A DNA stretch of 64,000 nt from Arctopsyche grandis (lineage: Eukaryota > Arthropoda > Insecta > Trichoptera > Hydropsychidae): positions 42,325,486-42,389,485 of the forward strand of contig NC_135355.1 in the NCBI RefSeq assembly GCF_051622035.1, written 5' to 3'. Shown one piece after another: positions 48,777 through 58,399 of the stretch (its first letter is position 1; the number at the start of each line of letters is the position of its first letter). The position numbers and the translations under genes were made by a program. Under the pieces are notes generated by a model, which had not been told where the DNA came from, made no database searches, and worked only from the letters and a program-made list of their open reading frames with translations.

Positions 48777-48854
48777 TATAAAAATGAATTAAAAATGCCT
48801 AATGCACAATTAGCATACATGATACATGTATTATTAAATGAAGTTGTACATCAA

Positions 48855-49105
48855 TCTAATATATAATTTGGAAAGAGACTTTATATATGTATGTATGTAT
48901 CCTTCGTTCGTGGAAATCCGTGACGTCATCGAACAAATAATTCACTTTTTTCCAATTCAAAGGATTCGAAGTTCCTGGGGGCGTAGACGTCGGGGACGGA
49001 GCCTAAGGGGGCGCAGATGCAGGGGCGCAAATCTTAGTGGGTCTGTAAATAATTCTCACACACATTTTCTTCTTCTTTTTTGTATTTTGTATTTGTTAAT
49101 CAATG
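48855..49105 (+). mobile_element. Helitron 5' portion next to a DGK exon
   Basis: TCTAATATATAATTTGGAAA start and GTGACGTCATCGAACAAATA block match the minus-strand Helitron at 5447-5654 (TTCGATGACGCCACGG there). It continues into unrelated GC-rich sequence (GGGGGCGTAGACGTCGGGGA) and no 3' hairpin-CTAG end is seen before the diacylglycerol-kinase exon. Confidence 0.5.
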
Positions 49106-49117
49106 TGAAATGATTCA

Positions 49118-49327
49118 ATTGGAAACCCTATATCAGGAGGTGGAACTGGAGATGAAGTATTATCTTTGTTTCGTGGTTTGCTTAATCCGATTCAAGTTGT
49201 CCGTCTTTCGAAAAAATGTCAACAGTCTGCATTGAATTGGATTCCATCGTCGGCTAGAATCACTGTGGCTGGTGGAGACGGAACTGTTTCCGCTGTGGTG
49301 TCCACTATAACCAATATGAACATTGCA
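49118..49327 (+). pseudogene. Isolated diacylglycerol kinase catalytic exon
   Basis: A 70-codon frame with the N-terminal half of the DGK catalytic domain: NPISGGGTGDEVLSLFRGLL, NPIQVVRLSKKCQQSALNWI and the nucleotide-binding loop VAGGDGTVSAVVSTI. In intact kinases these are NPKSG.. and GGDGT, so the key glycines are kept; K to I in NPKSG is a substitution. The 3' edge is an apparent splice donor (ATTGCA|GTATGA). The 5' edge has a stop three codons before the open stretch and no acceptor AG, so the exon is cut off. No other DGK exon was found in the window. It is probably a captured or duplicated exon, although a distant live gene cannot be excluded. Confidence 0.8.
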
Positions 49328-49492
49328 GTATGAATATTATATTATTTCTCATAATCCAAGTGCCACAATTTGTTAAATATCCTCAACACACCGTTTTTGA
49401 CAGACGGCTTTATAAAATTCGTGCGAAAGTAACACACAATTTATTGACCATGTCGATATTGTGTGTAGATTTTGGTGGGGGATATAAATAGG

Positions 49493-49672
49493 GGTTCGGT
49501 GATAACTGTTCACAAAGTCACTAAAATCTCTATAACGGAACATCTGGCAGCCGAAAAGTCCATCATACTAACGAGAACTTAAGTACCAAATATTGCGTAT
49601 TCGCAATTTTAATGGCAAAAATTGTCTTTGTGACCACCGTGATGTGACTAATAATCCAATTACCATAAATAG
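49493..49672. mobile_element. Variant core of foldback family (element 4)
   Basis: Begins GGTTCGGTGATAACTGTTCA and ends GTGACTAATAATCCAATTAC, the same ends as 37677-37932. Inside it lacks the GGTCAC-rich palindrome and instead carries ATTGCGTATTCGCAAT and a short CACAAAG/CTTTGTG pair. Confidence 0.55.
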
Positions 49673-49697
49673 GCATGACAAATTAAATGGTCAGAAT

Positions 49698-49860
49698 TTA
49701 AATCACCTTTTGGTCAGAATAAAATTCGAGTCTTGGTCATAATATTATAACTATTTTGGTCAGAATTATATTATTCATGGTCAGAATAAAAATGTAAAGT
49801 GATCAAAATAAAATTGCTAAGTGGTCAGAATAAAAATGTAGAACAGTCATAATAACAAAG
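49698..49860 (+). repeat. GGTCAGAAT short-unit array, copy 2
   Basis: Units of GGTCAGAATTTAAATC, GGTCAGAATAAAATTC and GGTCAGAATAAAAATG, in the same order as at 37960-38110 and with one extra unit. Confidence 0.75.
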
Positions 49861-50590
49861 GCTCCCGGAAAGATGCATTAAATTGCAATGAATAGTGGTG
49901 CAGTTTTGAGAAGTCGTAATTTTCAAAGGCACTCAAAAAGAACTAACGCAATAGAATTCTATAGAAAAAGGTTGGTAACGCTTTTTTGTGGAATTTTATT
50001 GCGTTGGTTCTCCTTGAGCATCTTTGAAAGTTTGGATGTCTCGAGAATGCAACTATCTCGAGTGCATTTTTCCGGTCACCAATAACAATGTAGGACGATC
50101 AGAATAAATAAATAAATATGTAATTATAATTAAAATTTATAATGAATGGTGATCTACATATATATTATGTATAAAAACCAACGTTTGTCTGCCTTTCACG
50201 TACATATGTATATTTTCCTATACCATTAAATCGATTGCGGTGTAACTTATGAGTTATTGTGTTCAAAAAAAAAATCACTCAAAACAGGAATAAGTGGCAT
50301 TGCAACGCAATAATTTCAAATGTGTAAAATAAACAAACAAAAAAGGGTAAAATAAACAAACAATTGAATAATTTCAAATTTGTTCGCCGCCTGTGATTTG
50401 CCGACAAATAGGAACGGGAACGGGAATTGCATGCGTAATTGCGGTATTGCAACGTATTACGTTCAGCTAGAAGTACATACATACATATGTATATAAAATA
50501 AGTACATATTCATAACGACAAAATATGCGAATACAAGTTCAAAATAATATATTTTGAACTTATATAATAATATATCTTATGATAGGTATT

Positions 50591-50731
50591 GGCGCCGTTC
50601 ACACACACGATATCTACTACCGATATTTTCATATCCAGTTCCCATATTGCAACCTGTGGTTGCTATTTAGGAACTGGATATGGAAAATATTGCAAATATC
50701 GGTAGTAGATATCGTGTGTGTGGACGGCGCC
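50591..50731. mobile_element. 141-bp hairpin MITE
   Basis: Inverted ends GGCGCCGTTCACACACACGA and its complement, extending inward through TATCTACTACCGATATT to CATATCCAGTTCC, with about 30 bases of loop. Flanks ATT on both sides may be a 3-base target duplication. No coding sequence. Confidence 0.8.
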
Positions 50732-51069
50732 ATTGAAATTTAAAAAATGTTGCCAGTCACAAAAATAAAATTTATTAAAAAATATGCCTTAAATTCTCAA
50801 TCTTTTAATTATTGCATCACATTAAAAGAAATACATTCATATTTATGTTATAAACATATTTAATATATAATTAATTTCTGAGAACGATTTTGGCATTGTA
50901 GGTTAAGAGATGGCTAAATATTCGAATTTGGGCGATTCCTGCACACTGTTGACAGCTTAATGAAATCTCGTATGAACTGTTATTGTTTTATTATTAAGTT
51001 GGTTTTTTTATAAATGGCATATATTCGGCGCTACAACGACAGCGCTATTGCCAACCGAAAAAAAATATT

Positions 51070-51260
51070 CTGATCATGTGTCAACAAAATTCTGACCATT
51101 TAATATAAATTCTGACCATCTAATATTTATTCTTACCACTTCATATAAATTGTGATCGCTTAGCAAAAATTCTGACCTATATAATATAAATTCTGACCAA
51201 AACCCTATTAAAATTCTGACCCGAAAAATACAAGCCCTTCGAGTTTTTGGTCAGAATTCG
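51070..51260 (-). repeat. GGTCAGAAT short-unit array, copy 3 (reverse)
   Basis: ATTCTGACCATTTAATATAA-type units, about seven, spaced 20-28 bases. This array is more regular than the other two and is not part of the 1.1-kb duplication. Confidence 0.7.
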
Positions 51261-51590
51261 AAAACTGAAGTAGTAATTTTATTTTGAACAATATTTTATT
51301 ATTTTATTTTGACCTTTTAAATCATTTTTATCTTCTTAGTATTTAATGTGTATAATACATATAGTGATTTTAAGTAATAAAAAAAATTGAACAAAATCCG
51401 ACAATCGGAAGTAGAACTTTTGTCTTGGGCAAGTTTCCCTACATTTGCGCTCAATTTGTAGCCAAAATGCTCTCATAGCCGGTATGTGCGAACGTGTATG
51501 TATGTTTAATTATCGAATTTTGTTTTGTGATCTTCTTATATTCCTCACATACATAGATAAAGTCATGGGTTGGTCACATCCGAATTTTTT
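51230..51590 (-). repeat. 'CTTCCGGT' repeat, 5' portion
   Basis: Reverse-oriented 5' end: CAATCGGAAGTAGAACTTTT, TTCCCTACATTTGCGCTCAA, and ATGGGTTGGTCACATCCGAA at 51570. It joins the GGTCAGAAT array at its truncated side. Confidence 0.7.
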
Positions 51591-51829
51591 ATACATGAAC
51601 TAATGTTCGCGGGTTCGATTCCCATTGGTTGAAATTGGATCGTACATACATATGTATGTATATCGACCCAAATATTGAAATTATAATTTTAACTTTTTAT
51701 TATAGTAGGACAAACTGATGCTACGTACATAATTGCAATAAATTCTGTGCCATTTCTTATACATACATATAGTATATATATATGTATATTTACACATGAT
51801 ATATCGTACTTTTTAAAGCCTCTTATTAG

Positions 51830-51955
51830 TTTGCTTTCGCAAAAGTTTTCAAATCGTTTTGAAACTTTGCGATTTTGCGTGGTTTGGTCAACGATGGATA
51901 TTTCAATCGATTTTTATATTTTGATGGTAAAAAATAATCGTTATAAGCACGTCCA
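51830..51955 (+). repeat. Short dispersed repeat, diverged
   Basis: AATCGTTTTGAAACTTTGCG, GTGGTTTGGTCAACGATGGA and TTTGATGGTAAAAAATAATC parallel the copy at 2920-3085. Confidence 0.45.
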
Positions 51956-52357
51956 AATTATTATATATCTATTTTTTGTATTAAATTTTACATTATAATA
52001 ATCGTAATTTTTGGTTACCTACATATATATGTAAGTACATATTAAATAATATGTATACATTACTCATTTATTGGTTATTTAAAGCATCTCAGTACCTACA
52101 TATATTTACACATATATAGGTTATAAATTCTATGCAGATTGATTTGTTTAAATTGAAATAAATATTAGTTTAAACCTCTTTATGATGAACGTTCAAAGTA
52201 CATTTATTTTTACTTTGAAATATTATATACATCATTTATAATACACTTTTACTATAATAATATTAATATTTTTACAGGTAAATGTTCTACTAATACAAGC
52301 TTATTACAATATAATACAAACGATATAATTTAACACTGTAACACTATTGAATATGAT

Positions 52358-53844
52358 TTAATATCTATTGATATGGCTTCCACTACTGTTCGTGTCAAAA
52401 CCTGACGAGTCTGTCCTGATGTCTCTGTGTCCCGATTTTGACGAGCTGTGATCTGTTGGTTCTACTATGTGACCACCGTGTCTGTTCTCGTTGCATGCGT
52501 TTATAAATTGTTCAGCTATTGTCCTGTAATAATCAACGAAAACAATCACGTATATCACAATATCTGGGTGTACCGATAACTTCACGACATAAACGTCTAT
52601 ATTATTAGATCATATAATACTCGAACATATGTATATTATAATACCTATCAAGGCCTGTATATGTCCTGATAACATCGGCGTCCGAGACGACAGGTTTTGA
52701 TTTGTTTTTTGATTTTTTCGCTTTTTGATCTCGTCGAGATGATTTTTCTTCTGACGAAGGTTTCCTTTGACGATATATTCTTTCGAGTGATCTTGTGAGC
52801 TGGTTACTTCTTCGGCGTTCTTGATTACTCGGCGATGCAGAAGAACTTGCATAGCGTTTACGTTTAACTCGGACCTGAAAGCACAATTATACATACAATG
52901 TCACGTTTTGTCATTTGTACATTGCATCATTCCATATTGATAACATTTAATACTAATAATAATAGGTTTATAAAGATACACATGCATGTGTACTTTCAAT
53001 ATTGATATCGGCCGAATTTGACATGCTGACCAAGTTTTTATAACGAACTGTGAGTTTGCAAAGTCTCACGTAAAATTGTGAAAATCGTGTTTCGCGAAAA
53101 ACGTGAGATCGAATAGTCGATCTGCATACCATTGATTATTCGGTTTGCGATGCTTTTGAGCATCTGTCCTCCATGTTGATTACCTGCACTAGTGTTGCAG
53201 AGTGACAAATGTGAAACGTTTATCCAGTCATTCGTTGGCAACAATCAGCTATCGAATGGTAGTTTGTACATATGTACATACATACATACATAGATAGATT
53301 CAGCAAATGCATTCAGTATTCAGGCGACATCTTCTTCGCGGACGTTTACGGTATTTGTCGATATTTTACGGTGTAGTAAGTATGTATTTCCATCAGCATT
53401 CGAGAAAATGGGTCTGTTTTTGTATGGGCGAAAGTCAGCTATGCGTGAACCTTTGCGGATATATCCGTACATGCGAGTACATTGATGTTTTGGAATAGAG
53501 ATAAACTAATTTTGAGACAAATAATATTTTTTTAAACCTAGTTCGTTTTTTGAAAAGTATCAAAAAGACAGTTTCTTGTTTAAAACGGACTATGGAAGGT
53601 TGGAAAAGGTGAAGAATGATGCATGTACATAAGTATGAATGTAAATATGTAGTTGTATCATAATTACCATATCGTTGACTGAATATGGAGCGTAGACTGG
53701 AGGGTAGAGCATGTGTGGGGGCGGAGGCGCCATGGGGCGAGTTAGGGGGCGCGCATGAGGTCCCGCAGGCACCATGGGAAGAGTGGCGTAGCCCAATCTG
53801 GAAGCAGACACCGGAACCATAGGAACTGGAACAGGCCTTGTCAA
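52358..53844 (-). CDS. Unrecognised proline-rich/basic protein, C-terminal exons
   Basis: Three exons with good GT-AG borders and consistent phase: 53668-53844 (59 codons, phase 0 at both ends), 52645-52874 and 52358-52523. The first is proline/methionine-rich (RPVPVPMVPVSAS, MAPPPPHMLYPPVYAPYS). The second is basic and serine-rich (VRVKRKRYASSSASPS, QKAKKSKNKSK), suggestive of a nuclear protein. The end of exon 2 and start of exon 3 give a hydrophobic, probably helical motif TYTGLDRTIAEQFINACN, the most conserved-looking segment. The tail is polar (SSGFDTNSSGSHINRY). About 136 codons plus the stop follow the first exon. No 5' exon or start codon was found; it must lie to the right of 53844, beyond the intronic SINEs or outside the window. 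AATAAA on the minus strand at 52203-52208 is a plausible poly(A) signal. Family unknown to me; the exon model is well supported. Confidence 0.7.
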
Positions 53845-53904
53845 CTGAAACAACACCAAAAAACATATTTATTTTAATTTATTTTACATATTTTACATAG
53901 ATAC

Positions 53905-54437
53905 ATATACCAGGAAGGCCTAACAGGTAAACTCCAATGCGACTTCCTAGACAATTCATTACAAACATTGCAGCATTTTTTTATTCTATAAATTGCTGTA
54001 TTTCGAGAGGCTCAAGAATACGAAATTAAAAAATTAATTAATTTATTAATTAATCCATAGAGACATATATGGATTTAAACTTGTACATACTTTTTTACAT
54101 TTTGTCCATATGTAAATCAAATTCAGATATTTGTGACAGCAGGTAGGATAATTTTTCCCAATTTTGAGGAACCGTTTCAACAATGAAAATCAGATAAATT
54201 GGCAAACTATGATGAGATACGATCGACTTGTAGTCACAAATATCCAAGTCTAACCTAGTCTAGTATTTGTTTATTGTACCTTTCTGTTGGAAAGAGACAA
54301 AACACGGTCGGCGGATCGCGCGCGGGCTACGGAAATTTTGTGATCACGACAGGCGAGTCGTCAGCACCCAAAGTGTTAAAGATTAGCACGGGATCGAACC
54401 CAGTAATCTCTAAACATAAACGCAACCACCGAATTGT
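53905..54437 (-). mobile_element. SINE copy with an internal insertion
   Basis: 3' hairpin end ACCAGGAAGGCCTAACAGGT and middle/body up to about 54265. It is then interrupted by about 113 bases of unrelated GC-richer DNA (GGCGGATCGCGCGCGGGCTA, 54266-54378). The tRNA-like head resumes with B box in GGGATCGAACCCAG. It lies in the intron upstream of the exon at 53668. Confidence 0.7.
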
Positions 54438-54499
54438 TGTATGTAGTTCAAATATTATTTACAGACCTATACATACTATGTACGAGTATGTTCATATGT

Positions 54500-54755
54500 A
54501 CATTTACAACAATTAATTAATTAATGAATTAATCCATAGAGCCATCTATGGATTTAACCCATTTAAGCCATCTAAGGAACCGTTTCAACAATGAAATCAG
54601 ATAGATTGACAAACTCCGATTGATAGGAAACGATCGACTTGGATTCACAAATATTTAAGTCTGACCAGCAGTATTAAAGATTAGCACGGGATCGAACCCG
54701 GTAACCTCTCGGTGCTAAACATAAACGCAACCACCGAGCCACATTGCTGGCTATG
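54500..54755 (-). mobile_element. SINE copy, 3' end lost
   Basis: Body AACTCCGATTGATAGGAAAC, GGATCGAACCCGGTAACCTC (B box region) and GAGCCACATTGCTGGCT head. It carries ATTAATTAATTA but lacks the CCAGGAAGG end; probably partially duplicated with its neighbour. Confidence 0.75.
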
Positions 54756-54769
54756 AGACATATATATGA

Positions 54770-57700
54770 GAATACATGAGTATGTACGTATGTAGGCGTA
54801 CAGCATCTTTATATGAATTCGACTTGACTCTTTTTTGTGACGCCATCAATCAAATGTTACAGCACGTCGACTCGTAATCCGAAATTGGACATGATACTAT
54901 TATATTTAAATTTGAGTGGAACGTATCGTTATTGTATGTACATTATCTTAATCGATTGGTTCACCTATCGCGATTCTTTTCATTTGTTCACTTTCGTTTC
55001 TGTATGCACTCTATTCAAACATTTCTGCAGCTGACCATACGATTGAGATGATCATGATACATTACGTATCATCTTTTTACACACCTCTTATACAGTTCAC
55101 ATGGTTTTCGTGTAAGTGGTAATTTTTTAAATCTCTTATTTTAGTACATACACATATCTACTCGATTAAACCGTGTTGCTGCGTCACCACGATAAAAATT
55201 CCTATCGTATATCATGTAGTGAAATTGTCTCGAGAAAGTGGTTAGGGCCAATTATTTGGCGGTACTAATTTTGTATGGAACAATTAAATCAGATGAAATA
55301 GGCAAATGCGATACCAGACAGTTTATCTGAATTAACATATTATTATATAAACTTAACATTTCAAGAAAGTGCATATATGTAGGACCAACGAAAGGGGGGG
55401 GGGGGGTAAAAGTTCCAGGGCTCGGTCTACTTGAGGGGCCCCGTGTCGGGACTTTCGACTGACCGATATTGATATTTTATATTATTCTACATAAAATACC
55501 TCTATTTATTTAATGCTAAATGTTTATTATTTTTCGACCCACGCATTATTTCTGTCCATGTGAAATCGTACATGTTATATTATACTTTCTTATTGAATTA
55601 TTTTAAAAAATTTCAACCAACGTATAGGTATTTTTCTAATATTTTTGATAGATTTTTTGCAGGTTAAAAAAAGAATTATTTTTCCCAGGGCCCGGGATTC
55701 TTCTCGGCTGCCCTGCATAGATATATGTACATACATATGTGTTAACAGGTAAACATATAGGAATATTCGAAAATTTTAATCATGTATCTCCATATTTCGA
55801 ATATGATATGTAAATATATAAATAAATGATAGTAGCGATTTTCAGATTTTTCTGTTTATTCATTAGCACTTTAATTTTCACGCCATAATTCGTAGATTTT
55901 AGACGCGGATCAAAAAATTGGTTTTTATTCAGAAGTATACATTACATATATCGTTAAGGTTTTCGATTTTCAAATTTATAGAATAGAATATTGTCAAAAT
56001 TTGTTTAATACTATCATAATTGAAACAATAGAATGCGCATTTAGTGTTTGTGTTGAAATACGCGACCATTTTTTTTTGTTAATTAAACTAAAATTCTCCC
56101 CAGTCTACACTTTGAGATACACTGTGCATACTTAAATATGTATGTATAATATTAATTTAGGTAATTTTCTCATATAATTCGATTCCTCCCCATGATTAGA
56201 AGTATGTAGGTGGGTAGTCGAGTATCGAGTTCAAAGAATTCCTTCACTAAGGTCTTTGCATACGTGAACGTGCATTCCATAACTTTGTAAAACTCGTAGT
56301 ATGTATTATCTGTGCAGTCTAGTATAATGGATTGAATCGCTCGCTTTAACCATGTTCGCTATAATTGCTATACATTTTACATCGAGAAATGTGTAAGACG
56401 TATGCATTTCATGAAGTGAATTGGATCATATGTACATAGCTTATCTCAGGCTTAGTAAAGACGTATGTACATACATATGTATATGGAAAAAATTAAATCT
56501 AGAAAAGAGCACATCTTTAGATTCATTTTGAGGATTTTATAAAAAATATTTTTTTAAGAAATTTCGAATTTGTAAAACATTGACTTTTTTTTCAATAGGT
56601 GGTACATTTTCACGATTAATTTCCTTTTGGGTGAAAATGATTGCGCGCACCACAGTTTAATAATAATTGCTAAGACTAGCCAGTTCCTCAAGCGTGTAGA
56701 TGTGAAGATTAAGTATAATACATTTGAATTAAAACGGACAGCCAGCAGCGCTGCGGTTGCAATTATTCGTTACAAACGCTACTTACGAGTATGACTTATT
56801 TCGCCATTTTCTTCAGATAATCACCTTGGCTGTTTATTGTGGTCTATTTACACCGACGAACTTTGGCTTAACACTCTTTGATACTAAACTACGACAATTT
56901 TTAAATAAATAATAGCCAAGTTAATCATCGAACAGGTAATTATTCACATTGTTTCGTTCCTTCATTGTTACCTTCGGTGCTAACTGGGTTAATACTTATT
57001 TAATTGAGTGCGTGTTAAATGTTTCCGAATTAAAATTTTGTCACACGAAACTACTCTATGTATATGCATGTATATACGTTCTTCGTTAAGGTTATTTTTG
57101 AAGTGGTACGAGGTGAAGAATAATATTATATTCTTCAAGTAGTTCAACGACACAATCGTCGTAAAAACTTGATCTTCTGTTCGAGTTGAAACGTTTCACC
57201 ATTCAGAGCGGATAACATCATCGATCACGGTATTTATGATCTAATTTTATAGCCAATAGTAGACCATTGAATATACAATACATATGTGCTTCATAGATGC
57301 TTCATAAGTATGAAGTCTTCGTGTAAATCTGTAGAGTAAAATTCGATTCAACAAAACGTCTTAATTGCAAATACACATTTGTCGAACCAAATTAGCGCTT
57401 AGATTTCCACACGAAATAAAGTATGCTAATCGTGTTTGAGACTTTTCATGTTTGTTTCATCGAATGAATGTACATAAAAAACAAAAACGTGAACGGAATA
57501 GTGATGTTGATTGTTAACAAGAGGATTAGCAGAATATTCATGATTAGATATTTCGAATGCGATCTAAATTTAAATAGCAACGTTTTGATATTGTTTTATA
57601 TTATTATTTTTGTCTTTTATTTAGATTTGTTTTATTTAGATTTGAAGTAAAATGAGATATTTTTTGACTTGACTGATCTGGATAATCTAATAATTCGAAG

Positions 57701-57870
57701 GAACGTCGAAAAATGAAAAAAATATCATGATCGCGATAAAACTTGTTTAGGGATTGTGAATTATCAGAATTTTTTGGGTATTATTACAGTTGTTTTTACC
57801 GTAATATTTTGTTGTAAAGTTAAGGCGAGCGAGCGAGCGCGTTTTTATTACAAATAGTAGTAAATACTCC
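54770..57870. other. No supported gene apart from the hAT MITE
   Basis: AT-rich DNA. I looked for a 5' exon of the 52358-53844 gene here and found none that could be supported. Confidence 0.4.
55380..55715. mobile_element. hAT-type MITE, uninterrupted homologue
   Basis: TAGGACCAACGAAAGG start and GGCTGCCCTG end match the MITE at 32724-33487; shared internal words include AAAGTTCCAGGGC, GACTGACCGATATTGA, TATATTATTCTACATAAAA and CTTTCTTATTGAATTATTT. It lacks the foldback insertion. Target duplication is degraded (CATATATG versus CATAGATA). Confidence 0.8.
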
Positions 57871-58150
57871 GTATTAAAAATGTCCAATTTAATGCGATTC
57901 AGCACAGATCGAATGGACCTTTGCAGGTTATCCGTACTTCCGGTGTTTTCGGTAGACCAAAAATATCGGCAATTCGAAACGCACGACAATCTGCAACTAT
58001 TTTTTCTCGTACCACGAATTCCGTCGAAAGAAATTTTCGTCTACATTTGTTTCGCATTCTGTCACGGTCTAAAATTGTCCCAATCATCATCGAGAGTTAA
58101 TATTCATGCATATGTATCAATATATCTGCAGATAAGAGCCGACAACAGCG

Positions 58151-58393
58151 ATGGCTAAAGGTCAAATTGCTGCCATGTTAAGCAAGCCTCAACTTCGTGA
58201 TCGTGCACGCGGAACTTGGTGCAGGTTGGTGAAGAAATACAACTCCTTCTTGGTATGCAATCATAAGTATACCTCTCTAGGATCATTTCGTACATATTAT
58301 ACACATGTACATATGTATAATACATACATACCCCGCGTCGTTCAGGTATGCCGCAACTACGCGACGTGCCTATTACACTTTGCGATGATATAA
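58151..58393 (+). CDS. Possible small gene, unrecognised
   Basis: ATG in good context (ACAGCGATGG), 19 bases after an acceptor-like ATATATCTGCAG. The first 34 codons (MAKGQIAAMLSKPQLRDRAR... KKYNSFL) are GC-balanced in AT-rich surroundings. A donor TTG|GTATGC (58252/58253) pairs with CGTCGTTCAG ending at 58345, removing a 93-base intron full of TACATA repeats. The second exon, 58346-58393, ends in TAA after HFAMI, giving 49 aa; unspliced, the frame stays open and gives 80 aa. An alternative donor at TGCAG|GTTGGT would give another end. I do not recognise the protein. Possibly only the first exon of a longer gene. Confidence 0.35.
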   Translation: MAKGQIAAMLSKPQLRDRARGTWCRLVKKYNSFLVCNHKYTSLGSFRTYYTHVHMYNTYIPRVVQVCRNYATCLLHFAMI

Positions 58394-58399
58394 TGAAGT

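Larger units (their letters stand above)
49367..50465. repeat. 1.1-kb dispersed duplication, copy 2
   Basis: Homologous to 37541-38735 with the same abrupt left edge (CAAGTGCCACAATTTGTTAA), 40 bases after the DGK exon. The central foldback segment (about 49493-49672) is not homologous to that of copy 1, but the flanks resume with CCATAAATAGGCATGACAAA and the GGTCAGAAT array. Confidence 0.8.
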
